A DNA stretch of 64,000 bases from JAFDVL01 sp963794955. Lineage in GTDB: Bacteria; Acidobacteriota; Blastocatellia; RBC074. The position numbers and the translations under genes are program-made. Of the stretch, positions 25,908 through 34,635 are shown one piece after another. Where the stretch lies: NCBI GenBank assembly GCA_963794955.1, contig CAWCGF010000004.1, forward strand, positions 62,001 through 126,000. Direction: 5' to 3'. The notes beneath the pieces are model-generated. The model was not told the origin of the DNA and did not search any database. It worked only from the letters and a program-made list of their open reading frames with translations. Each line of letters starts with the position of its first letter. Within the stretch, counting starts at the first letter, position 1.

Positions 25908-25927
25908 AATCGGTATTACGCGTTGGC

Positions 25928-28900
25928 TTAGAACACGAGCTTCGCCCGCAATTGAATCTGGCGACCGGTATAGTTGCCAAGATTGTAATTATTGAAGAAT
26001 GTGTTGCCCGCCGTCGCGAACGCTGCTGTCAGCGCGCCGATGCCGGCAACGGTGCGCGGTTGCTGATTGAAGAGATCAACGAATTCTGCGCCGATGCGGA
26101 AATGCTGCCCCCCTTCGCCAAACCGGAAGAGCTTCGTCAGGTTCATGTCTGTCCGGCTAAACCCATTCGTGCGCAACGTGTTTCGTCCCGCCGTCGCGCG
26201 CGCGCCCAAGCCGGCCACGATGTATTGCGCGTTCGGATTGTTAGACACGTAGGCAACGGTGGCGTTATTTCCCATTGCCACAGGTAATCCCGCCGCATTG
26301 ATCGGCGTGACACCGACTGAACTTCCGACGAATCCTGCCGGGTTGAAAATCGTGCGGTCACCAGCGTTATCACGATTGAAATTCGTGTCTACGCCGGACA
26401 GCACCGTGATCGGCTGACCGGATTGCGCCTGGAAAATTCCGTGCAGTTGCCAACCACCCAAGGCATACTGTACGACCTTGTTATCGCGACCTTCAAAATA
26501 AGACAGATCGTAGCTGAACGACGAGGCGAAGCGATGCGGCGTGTCGAGGGCAGAACGTGCGCGCTCCGCACGCAGGTTGAAGAAATCCTGCGGACGACGC
26601 GGATTGATCGCACTGCTGTTCAATTCCACGGTCGAATCATCAATCGTCGTGCTCCACGTGTATGCCATATTGAAAGAGAGACCTTGAGTGAACTGCCGCG
26701 TCAGGCTGACGGAAGCGGCATCGTATTGCGAAGCGCCGGCGAACTGATAGGAAGTCAGGTTCGTCGAGAATCCGTTGGCGGCTAACGGACGGGCATTCAC
26801 GCCCGGCGTTGCGCGCACATCGCCCAAGGTTGGCAGTCCCGCTAGCTGACTCACATCCGGCGTGGTCAGGAAAGTTGGAATCACCATCGCGCTGTCCACC
26901 ACAGCCGGAGCATTCAGGCGCGTTTGCACGGGCAAGTTACGACCACGCGTGCCGAGGTAGCGCACTTCCAGCACCGTTTTTGGCGCGAGTTCACGTTGAT
27001 ACGAGAGCGCCCAAGACAACGAAGTCGGCGACACTTGATCGGGAATAAAAGCGTTCGTCAAGGAGCGGGCTGAGGCCGCATCGGTCAACGGCATCAGTTG
27101 ATTCGGGATGCCACCGGTCTGCAAAAACGGGCGCAGCGGATCAAGCCCGAACACCGAGTTGGCAAGCCCTGGGTTCAGCAGTTGCTGAAACTGAGGTGGC
27201 AGCGAAGTCAACACGAGGTTGTAGAAATTCTCGTAGTAACTAATGCCAAAATTACCACGCAATGCGCTTTGCCCACGCGTGCCCGTCAACCACTTGCCGA
27301 TGCGGCTGTTCGCTTCCGGCGAATAAGCAAAGCCGACACGTGGTGCCCAATTGTTTTTGTCAGTGCGCGGCTTACGAAATTCGATTACGCCGGGCACACT
27401 GGCAATCGCATTGCGTTCCTGCACCGCCAAATCGCGCGGCAACGTCGAGTATTCGTAACGCACGCCCAAATTAAAGGTCAGATGCGGCTTCACTTTCCAA
27501 TCGTCCTGCGCAAAGGCCGCATATTTGAATTGATTGCCGGTGAAACCGTCGCTGCCCGTGCTGCGGAACGATGAGTTAGGATTCGGTGATTGATCAAGCA
27601 GCAATTGGTCAAAGCTGGCGTAGTCGTAATAGCCCCGCGCGAATTGTAAAAACCGCTGCGTGAAAATCTGCCGACGTAGCTCGCCGCCGAACTTGAACGT
27701 ATGTCTGCCGCGCAGCCAACTCAGCGAGTCAGCCAATTGATAACTGCTATTCGCGGGCGCGCCTTGCGGCAAGACCGTGTTTGGCCCCAGGTTGAGGTTC
27801 AAGTCGGTCACGACCAAGTTCGGAACATTGCTTACGCCCGTGTCTTTGAGCGGGTAGTTTTCCCCAATGCGGCGATACGCAATCCGCGCGTCATTCACAA
27901 TCGTCGGGCTGAAAACACGCACCCATGTCGCGGAAAATAACCGACTGTCGTACGCCTGTAGGTTATTAAATTTGGCATTGCCGCCGCCCGGCTGTTCCGC
28001 GCGCCGACGCTCGAAGCTGAAACGATAGCGGAATTGATTTTTGTCGTTCGGCAGATGGTCAATGTTGGCTTGCATTAAGTGCTCACGCGCGCCTGCCGGA
28101 ACGGACAACGACACATTGCCAAAGGGAATGTCAGGTGTGCCCAGCACGGTGCGGGTCGTGCTGGCAACCGGAGCCAGCGCCAAATTTTCTTGCAGCGCAT
28201 TGACGACAAACGGGCTTGCACCGTTCAGCGTCGCGATCTGTTGCATGCCCGCTTGCGTGGGCGCGAGATAGGTTGAAGTCACCGCGCTTTGCTTGATGCG
28301 CTCGTATTGATAGGCACCAAAAAAGAATAGCTTGTCTTTGATCACCGGAAAGCCAATGGTGCCGCCGAAACGATGATCGCGAAAATAGGGACGCGTTGCT
28401 GCGCTCGAACGCGCATTCAAGCTTTCGTTCTGCATATAGCTGAACAACGAGCCGTGCGGCGTGTTCGTGCCTGACATTGTGATCGTATTGAATTGACCAC
28501 CTGCTGTGGAACCGAACTCTGCATTGAAATTGTTGTTAATTAACGTGAATTCCTGGATCGCATCCAGGATGAGTTTGGTGGATGGTCCAGTGACGCTTGG
28601 ATCGTCGTTGTTGACGCCATCAATATTGAAGCTGTTGCCACGTGGACGCACGCCGCCAATCGTGCCGCCTGCGCCGACCACGCCGGTCGAAGTGGCGACG
28701 ACATTGGGCGAGAGCAACGCCAGCGTGTAGGGGTTGCCAAAGATCGGCAATTCAAGCGATTGTCGCGCATTGTAGCTGCTGGCCAATTGCGAGGTGTCCG
28801 TTTGGATTTGTGCGTCGGCAGCGGCGGTGATGTCTACCTGATCCGTCACATTGCCCGGGTCTAAGGTAAGAGCCATTGCTGATTCCTGATTGAGTGCAAT

Positions 28901-29194
28901 CAGCAATTCGCCCTTCGTGGCCTTAAATCCATCTGCCGCCACCTTCACGGTATACGTGCCGACGGGCAAATTGGGGAAGTTGAACGCCCCGGCAGCGGTC
29001 GTGATTGTCGTTAAAGTTTGCCCTGTGGCATCATTCGTTAACGTGATCGTTGCGTTTGGAATGGCCGCCTTCGTCGCATCCGTTATGGTGCCACTCGCCC
29101 GTCCGCCGGTGGCTTGTGCCAAAGCGTCGGGAGCGACCAGGAAAAGAAATAAAAAGAGATAGAGGAAAGCTGGAAATTTCCACACTGGTTTCAT
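25928..29194 (-). CDS. TonB-dependent receptor, Oar-like
   Basis: A 1088-residue outer-membrane protein. A signal peptide (FPAFLYLFLFLFLVAPDALAQ) is followed by a carboxypeptidase-regulatory-like domain at about 30-115 (GTITDATKAAIPNATITLTN ... PVGTYTVKVAADGF), a plug region with GGVRPRGNSFNIDGVNNDDP near 180, and a long beta-barrel with many aromatic-ended strands ending in LRAKLVF. This is the Oar-like architecture abundant in Acidobacteriota, thought to import large or complex substrates. ACGAGG precedes the ATG. No adjacent SusD or degradative enzymes, so the ligand is unknown. A strong terminator follows the gene, so it is probably monocistronic. Confidence 0.93.
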   Translation of the reverse strand: MKPVWKFPAFLYLFLFLFLVAPDALAQATGGRASGTITDATKAAIPNATITLTNDATGQTLTTITTAAGAFNFPNLPVGTYTVKVAADGFKATKGELLIALNQESAMALTLDPGNVTDQVDITAAADAQIQTDTSQLASSYNARQSLELPIFGNPYTLALLSPNVVATSTGVVGAGGTIGGVRPRGNSFNIDGVNNDDPSVTGPSTKLILDAIQEFTLINNNFNAEFGSTAGGQFNTITMSGTNTPHGSLFSYMQNESLNARSSAATRPYFRDHRFGGTIGFPVIKDKLFFFGAYQYERIKQSAVTSTYLAPTQAGMQQIATLNGASPFVVNALQENLALAPVASTTRTVLGTPDIPFGNVSLSVPAGAREHLMQANIDHLPNDKNQFRYRFSFERRRAEQPGGGNAKFNNLQAYDSRLFSATWVRVFSPTIVNDARIAYRRIGENYPLKDTGVSNVPNLVVTDLNLNLGPNTVLPQGAPANSSYQLADSLSWLRGRHTFKFGGELRRQIFTQRFLQFARGYYDYASFDQLLLDQSPNPNSSFRSTGSDGFTGNQFKYAAFAQDDWKVKPHLTFNLGVRYEYSTLPRDLAVQERNAIASVPGVIEFRKPRTDKNNWAPRVGFAYSPEANSRIGKWLTGTRGQSALRGNFGISYYENFYNLVLTSLPPQFQQLLNPGLANSVFGLDPLRPFLQTGGIPNQLMPLTDAASARSLTNAFIPDQVSPTSLSWALSYQRELAPKTVLEVRYLGTRGRNLPVQTRLNAPAVVDSAMVIPTFLTTPDVSQLAGLPTLGDVRATPGVNARPLAANGFSTNLTSYQFAGASQYDAASVSLTRQFTQGLSFNMAYTWSTTIDDSTVELNSSAINPRRPQDFFNLRAERARSALDTPHRFASSFSYDLSYFEGRDNKVVQYALGGWQLHGIFQAQSGQPITVLSGVDTNFNRDNAGDRTIFNPAGFVGSSVGVTPINAAGLPVAMGNNATVAYVSNNPNAQYIVAGLGARATAGRNTLRTNGFSRTDMNLTKLFRFGEGGQHFRIGAEFVDLFNQQPRTVAGIGALTAAFATAGNTFFNNYNLGNYTGRQIQLRAKLVF

Positions 29195-29543
29195 AGATAC
29201 CTCGTAGGTTTGGAAGCGTATGGGCCGCTCATGGCGCTTCAGAGTTAGGAAGGGTTGTCAGATATTCAACAGTTCGGAGCAGTTGGTGCTTTAACGGGTG
29301 GGGCACGAAAGCAAGGCGCTATTAGACCAGCACAACACTTCAGACACAAGTTAAAAAATTAGGCGGGTACAGCCAGGCGACGGCAAATTCCCAAGCAAGA
29401 ATAGGTTACGCTCAGAGAGAATTTGCGCAAAACCAAAACTCAGCGTGAATTTTGCGCGCGAGCGCGGTGCGTTCTCGTTCTTTACAAACAGGCAAAACTA
29501 TTTTTGAGGGACAACTGAGACGGATTGATTGGCGATTTTTCCC
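29195..29543. other. Upstream region of the TonB receptor; no gene
   Basis: 349 nt between the receptor start and the stop of the GMC gene. I see no open frame or strong hairpin. It presumably holds the receptor promoter, but no convincing -35/-10 pair stands out on the minus strand. Confidence 0.5.
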
Positions 29544-31232
29544 TCACACTTCATCGCGCTTATACTGCTCAATTAAGTAATCACTCGCACGCATCGCTAA
29601 GGCCAGAATGGTGAGCGTCGGGTTTACACAACCACTGGAAACAAAACAACTTCCATCCACCACAAACAAATTCTTAATGTCGTGTGCCTGGTTGAAGCTA
29701 TTCAGGACAGAAGTTTTCGGATCATTGCCCATCCGGGCAGTACCGACTTCGTGAATGCTGTGGCCGGGTGGGTACATGTCAAGGTTTTCGCTAATCAATT
29801 CAATCTTCGCCGCCTCGAACATTTCGTGCGCGCATTCGATGGCATCGTTCGTCAGGTTTTGCTCGTTGTCGCCATACGCAATGTCAATCTTAAGCGACGG
29901 AATGCCCCACGCATCTTTCAAGTTCGGGTCAATCGCAACGTGATTTTCCTTGCGCGCAAGGACTTCACCAAACGCGCTCATCCGCACAAACGCGGGATGC
30001 AACGCACGCACTTCGGTTTTGAAATCTTTACCAAAACCCGCCGTCGTTTTTGCGTGACCGGGGAAGATGCCCGCGCCGCTGCCCGCTTGATAGCCAAACC
30101 GCCGCACATATTTTTGCTGCTTTGACGCCGTGTCCAAATTGCGGAATGCGGGAATGTACGTGCCTTGCGGACGCCCGTCTTCATTGACGATGTCGCTTCC
30201 CTTCATATTTTTCGCGAGGCCCGTGAAGCTCACGCCCCACGTATGATCGTGCAAATATTTGCCGAGCACGCCGCTGGAATTCGCCAAACCATTCGGCGTG
30301 TTGCGGGTGATTGAGTTCAGCAAAATGCGCGTGGATTCAAGCGTGGATGCGCCTAAAATCACTACCTTGCCGAGTGCCTCGTAATCTTTCTTCGAGGTGC
30401 GATCAATGAAGCGCACGCCTTTCGCTTTACCCGTTTTCGGATCAAGCAAAACTTCGCGCACCACCGCATCCGAACGCAGCGTGAGTTTACCCGTGTCATT
30501 CGCCGGAGCCAGCAAACCCGTTGGTGAATTGAACATCGCGCCGACATCACAGCCTCTGCCACACGTCCCGCAGTAATGACAAGCCGAACGATATTTGTTG
30601 TGCGAGAGCTTTTCGCTGATGACGCCTGCGCGCGTCGGGATCAACCGGCGTCCCGTTTTTTCGACACCGCGCTGCAAAATCTTTTCCCCGCACAGCATCG
30701 GCTGCGGCTTTTGAAAGATACCGTCGGGCAATTGCGGCAAGCCTTCGCGCGTGCCCATAATCCCGATCAAACGATCTACCTTGTCGTAATACGGCTTCAA
30801 ATCGTCATACGAAATCGGCCAGTCATCACCGTAGCCATCGTGCGACGCGGCTTTGAAATCGAACTCGCTCAAACGTAGTGCCACACGCCCCCAGACAAGC
30901 GTACGCCCGCCGACTGCCCGCGCGCGCACCCAATCAAACGGCTTATCTTTCGGCGTCGAATACGGGTTTTCATCCAGCCGCGCGTATATGTGCGTCGTGT
31001 AGCCGTCGGCAAAACCGTATTTGTAATTGTGCGCATCACGCGGCGAGATGCGACCGCGATATTTTTCTTCATACGGCCATGCGTGCGTTTTGAAGTCGCT
31101 GTATAAATCCAGCCTCGGCCCAGCTTCAAGGACTAAGACATCCATTCCGGCTTTGGTCAACATATAGGCCGCCATCCCTCCGGCAGCGCCGGAACCAACA
31201 ATAACGGCATCATATTTTTTTGAGATAGTCAT
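29544..31232 (-). CDS. GMC family FAD-dependent oxidoreductase
   Basis: A 562-residue flavoprotein of the glucose-methanol-choline group. FAD-binding GSGAAGG is at 12-18, and LVLEAGPR follows. GARAVGGRTLVWG-type and WPISYDDLKPYYDKVDRLIG segments are GMC signatures. Near the C-terminus GHSIHEVGTARMG and FVVDGSCFVSSGCVNPTLTI carry the catalytic His region. CHYCGTCGRGCDVGAMFNS (about 217-235) is a Cys-rich segment seen in the gluconate/sorbose dehydrogenase-like branch that works with a subunit 3 and a cytochrome. AGAGGAA lies before the ATG. No subunit 3 gene is adjacent; the only candidate is at 15751-16341. Confidence 0.92.
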   Translation of the reverse strand: MTISKKYDAVIVGSGAAGGMAAYMLTKAGMDVLVLEAGPRLDLYSDFKTHAWPYEEKYRGRISPRDAHNYKYGFADGYTTHIYARLDENPYSTPKDKPFDWVRARAVGGRTLVWGRVALRLSEFDFKAASHDGYGDDWPISYDDLKPYYDKVDRLIGIMGTREGLPQLPDGIFQKPQPMLCGEKILQRGVEKTGRRLIPTRAGVISEKLSHNKYRSACHYCGTCGRGCDVGAMFNSPTGLLAPANDTGKLTLRSDAVVREVLLDPKTGKAKGVRFIDRTSKKDYEALGKVVILGASTLESTRILLNSITRNTPNGLANSSGVLGKYLHDHTWGVSFTGLAKNMKGSDIVNEDGRPQGTYIPAFRNLDTASKQQKYVRRFGYQAGSGAGIFPGHAKTTAGFGKDFKTEVRALHPAFVRMSAFGEVLARKENHVAIDPNLKDAWGIPSLKIDIAYGDNEQNLTNDAIECAHEMFEAAKIELISENLDMYPPGHSIHEVGTARMGNDPKTSVLNSFNQAHDIKNLFVVDGSCFVSSGCVNPTLTILALAMRASDYLIEQYKRDEV

Positions 31233-31278
31233 GCATTCCTCTGCGAAGATACTCAGAGCTTAAGCTTCAGTTCCCTAA

Positions 31279-32223
31279 TTAGGAAAGGCCAAGCAGCCGT
31301 TTAAGATTGCCGCCGAAAAGAGCTTGGGCTTGCTCTTTGCTGACACCAAGCTTGATGAGGGCATCAAGCTGGGCAATGAAAACATCCGAAACCCAGCCGC
31401 GCGGGAAAAATGAAGAGTCTGAGCCGAACAATAACCGTTCGTATCCGACGACGTGCAGGGCTTGCTTGAAGACAGTCGGCAAATCCGTAGGCGTCGTTTC
31501 GTAATTCATCCATTTGTTGCTGCTTGAAGTATCCAGGAAAACGTTTGGGCATAAATCCGCCAGCATCATCGCTTCCCGAAACATCCCCGCACCAAAATGC
31601 GGCACGATGAATTTGGCGTGCGGAAACTCCGCCGCAAGTTTATAAAGCTCCAGCGGGTTTCCATACCGCAGATCAAACTTGCTCGGCAAATCCAGCTTCT
31701 TGCGCACGCCGACCGACAGCGCGCCGCAATGCACAAGCACCGCCGTACCCGGGCGTTCGGCGGCTAAAGAGACAACCGCCCGGGCACCTTCGCTGACGGC
31801 CATAGAGAAATGAAACATTGCCGGGAAAAGACAGGCTACGCGCAGATGCAAATCATCAAACGCTCGTTTGGCGCGGGCTTCGGCATCGGGTTTGGTGGGA
31901 TCAAGGATAAAGCTGCCGAGGATACGTGTGGGAAAGGCGGCAACGGCGGCAGCAATCGAATCTTCATCATTCGGCACGCTCGACATCATCAGCGCGGCAG
32001 CGATCTGGTGTTTATCCAACTCGTCTTGCCAAAGACCAGCGAAGACCGCTGGATCGCTCGGCGGCATCACCCAGCCGGTCATCTCGCCCGCGCGCGCCAT
32101 CGGATCAGCAGCCTGACTCAGCAGCGGCGATTGACTGATGAGCGTGGCAAAAAAGTGCCGCGAAAAGAAATGCGTGTGCGCGTCGAGCACTTCGATGTCG
32201 CCCCAGGGAGTTGTCTTTTTCAT
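31279..32223 (-). CDS. Amidohydrolase family TIM-barrel hydrolase
   Basis: A 314-residue metal-dependent hydrolase of the amidohydrolase_2 type (ACMSD/decarboxylase-like). DAHTHFF near the N-terminus provides the HxH metal pair, LVHCGAL the next histidine, FIVPHFGAGMF another, and LLFGSDSSFFP the aspartate. ATG 32223 gives the canonical start MKKTTPWGDIEVLDAHTHF and avoids overlap with the acetate kinase gene. The family includes decarboxylases and lactonases, so the reaction is open. It lies 37 nt downstream of acetate kinase and may be its operon partner. Confidence 0.85.
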   Translation of the reverse strand: MKKTTPWGDIEVLDAHTHFFSRHFFATLISQSPLLSQAADPMARAGEMTGWVMPPSDPAVFAGLWQDELDKHQIAAALMMSSVPNDEDSIAAAVAAFPTRILGSFILDPTKPDAEARAKRAFDDLHLRVACLFPAMFHFSMAVSEGARAVVSLAAERPGTAVLVHCGALSVGVRKKLDLPSKFDLRYGNPLELYKLAAEFPHAKFIVPHFGAGMFREAMMLADLCPNVFLDTSSSNKWMNYETTPTDLPTVFKQALHVVGYERLLFGSDSSFFPRGWVSDVFIAQLDALIKLGVSKEQAQALFGGNLKRLLGLS

Positions 32224-32260
32224 TCCTGCATCATTGGCGATCCTCAGGTCGGCTGTAAAG

Positions 32261-33502
32261 CTAAGAAGGACGATTTTGCACACAACGCACCGTGTCGCGC
32301 GCGATTAATAATTCTTCATCCGTTGGGATCACATAAACAGCCAACCGCGCATCTTCAGCACTGATAAGTCCTTCCCGTCCGCCAACCATGTCGGCATTCC
32401 GCTCCGCGTCTATTTGCACGCCCAGCCACGCTAAGCCGGCACAAATTTGAGCACGTACTTCAGCAGAATTTTCACCAATGCCGCCCGCGAAAATAAGCGC
32501 ATCGGTGCCGTTTAGCGCGGCCAGATAGGCACCAATGTATTTCTGTACGCGATAGCAAAAAAGCTGAATGGCCAGCAACGCGCGCCGATCTTTGTTGGTA
32601 TACGCCTCATCCAGCAAATCACGCATATCGTGCGTCAGGCCGGAAATGCCGAGCAGACCGGATTGTTTATTGAGTAAGCTTTCGACCTCGTGCGGCGCGA
32701 GGCCTTCTTTGGTGGCAATAAAATCTATGATGGAAGGGTCTACATCCCCCGAACGGGTGCCCATTATCAAGCCTTCAAGCGGCGTCAAGCCCATTGATGT
32801 ATCCAGCGAATTTCCGCCTTTAATCGCTGTCGCCGAACAGCCATTGCCGAGATGCAGCGTGATGATATTGACCGCCTCACGGGGCAAGTTCCGAAGCTGG
32901 CGATAGCGGTAGGCAATGTACCGATGCGAAGTGCCGTGAAAACCATACCGACGGATGCGATGGCGACGGTAAAGTTGATAGGGCAACGCATATAAATACG
33001 CGTGTTCGGGCAAAGTCTGATGAAACGCCGTGTCAAAAACAGCCACTTGCGGCAAGCCTGCTCCGAGCAGTTCGCGCACCGCCAGAATGCCTTTGATATT
33101 CGCGGGATTATGCAACGGCGCAAGGTCAAGGCAATCCTCAATGCCACGCAACACTTCATCCGTAATTAACGCCGAACTCATAAAGCGTTCCCCGCCATGC
33201 ACGACGCGATGCCCAACCGCCTGAATATCCGTAATGCTGCGAATTTCGGTAATGCCGGATGCGGCTGAACACACCCAGCGAATGATGTGATCCACCGCTG
33301 CGCGAATATCGTGGAGGAGGGCGGTTGATCGTTGTGCGGCTTGTCCTTCAACCTGGAAGGACAACACGGCTTCGCCACCGATCCGTTCGATGACGCCACG
33401 CGCGATTTTTTTATCGGCGTTGTGGTCAATCTGCTCCAGGTCAGTGGCGATCAATTGAAATTTGATAGTTGAACTGCCGCAATTGAGGACGAGAATATTC
33501 AT
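32261..33502 (-). CDS. ackA: Acetate kinase
   Basis: A 413-residue ASKHA-fold kinase interconverting acetate plus ATP and acetyl phosphate plus ADP. N-terminal MNILVLNCGSSTIKFQL, FDTAFHQTLPEHAYLYALP and RRYGFHGTSHRY are the signature stretches, followed by HLGNGCSATAIKGG and FAGGIGENSAEVRA. I use ATG 33502, which gives the canonical N-terminus. No phosphotransacetylase gene is adjacent, so acetyl phosphate must come from elsewhere, for example a phosphoketolase. Propionate kinase activity cannot be excluded from sequence. Confidence 0.95.
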   Translation of the reverse strand: MNILVLNCGSSTIKFQLIATDLEQIDHNADKKIARGVIERIGGEAVLSFQVEGQAAQRSTALLHDIRAAVDHIIRWVCSAASGITEIRSITDIQAVGHRVVHGGERFMSSALITDEVLRGIEDCLDLAPLHNPANIKGILAVRELLGAGLPQVAVFDTAFHQTLPEHAYLYALPYQLYRRHRIRRYGFHGTSHRYIAYRYRQLRNLPREAVNIITLHLGNGCSATAIKGGNSLDTSMGLTPLEGLIMGTRSGDVDPSIIDFIATKEGLAPHEVESLLNKQSGLLGISGLTHDMRDLLDEAYTNKDRRALLAIQLFCYRVQKYIGAYLAALNGTDALIFAGGIGENSAEVRAQICAGLAWLGVQIDAERNADMVGGREGLISAEDARLAVYVIPTDEELLIARDTVRCVQNRPS

Positions 33503-33874
33503 ATGCAATGGCAATCTAATGCAAGGCGCTAATCAGCGCAACACTGCGCAAAGATTTGCATCTACCGCCGTCTTGGAGCGAGAAATTACGCGTGATGTAA
33601 AAGAATCCGCTTTTTCAGCGCGCAAACTCGGAGATGTGCAACAAGGTGGTGAACCAGGCATATTTGAGCGCCTGCTGGCAACAAGGCTGGGAGCAAGTGC
33701 GGTTGCCCTGCTCGCAAACGGCACCATCCGGCGTTTTAGTAGGATGGTTGCAAGGGCAGCTCGCAGCAACGCTACCGAGCGAAGTGATCCCTCATGAAAG
33801 GACGCTTGATTTCTCGTTGTTAGATTTGGCGCGTGTGTTAGCGCAATGAAGGAACTTTCGTACGAACCCAACCG
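33503..33874 (+). pseudogene. Possible decayed short gene
   Basis: No intact gene in 372 nt. In one plus frame, KALISATLRKDLHLPPSWSE precedes an in-frame TAA, after which the frame stays open to 33849 and ends LDFSLLDLARVLAQ. The frame reads like protein on both sides of the stop, but I do not recognise it and the support is weak. Low-confidence relic. Confidence 0.25.
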
Positions 33875-34399
33875 CTATTTCCGCCGCGCGAAAAGTTGCG
33901 TTAAGTAAATGCGCCCTTTCGCATCCATCGCCACCCCAATACCCGTCTCAGTCAAATTCACATCCAGAATATTATGACGATGGCCGGGGCTTTCCAGCCA
34001 GCCTTTGACGGCTGTTCTTACCGGATCATTATAGCCATAATTCATGGCGAGGTTTTCGGCCAGGCGATTCCAATTCGTGATGCCATTGCGAGTAATGCGC
34101 GTGCGCAGACTATCGCCTTCCGGGCTGACGTGACCAAAATAATCGCGTGTGGCCATATCCTGACTGTGCGAACGCGCGACGGAATTAAGGTCCTTCGCCG
34201 CTGACAGGGGGGCCAGATGATTTTCTGCGCGAATGCGATTGATCGCTTGAAAGACTTGCTCTTCAATATCTGCGGCAGCAGCTAAACTAGGCACCGCCGC
34301 TGTGCTGGGCACATTAGCAGCAGCGAGGGGGAGAGTAATTAGGCTAGTTAGTAGCAATAGCACTGCCAAGCAGACAGAGGGGGATATCATACGATGCAT
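33875..34399 (-). CDS. Exported CAP-domain (SCP-like) protein
   Basis: A 174-residue protein with a signal peptide (VCLAVLLLLTSLITLPLAAA) and one CAP domain. INRIRAENHLAPLSAAKDLN, SHSQDMATRDYFGHVSPEGD, LAENLAM and WLESPGHRHNILDVNLTETG are the four conserved CAP blocks, with the cavity histidines and glutamate present (H in GHVS and GHRHN, E in AENLA). Bacterial CAP proteins of the YkwD/SafA type are extracytoplasmic, with roles in cell envelope or lipid binding that are mostly unknown. Stands alone. Confidence 0.92.
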   Translation of the reverse strand: MHRMISPSVCLAVLLLLTSLITLPLAAANVPSTAAVPSLAAAADIEEQVFQAINRIRAENHLAPLSAAKDLNSVARSHSQDMATRDYFGHVSPEGDSLRTRITRNGITNWNRLAENLAMNYGYNDPVRTAVKGWLESPGHRHNILDVNLTETGIGVAMDAKGRIYLTQLFARRK

Positions 34400-34635
34400 C
34401 TCGTAGCTCCTGTCAGATTTTTGACGAAGGAATGATCGGGGACCGGGAGTCGCTAAATTTTCGGTATAGGCGCAAACCTATGTGTGCTTCAGTATTTTTT
34501 TAATTTTGATTGCTTAGAAACAAGGGTGATTTTGTAAGCTGACCGCTATTCAGCTACCGAATCGTGCGGGATTATGCCTGACTAAAAAAAATTTAGCAAC
34601 CCCAAAGTCCCCGATTTGTTAGGATTTTTTTATGG

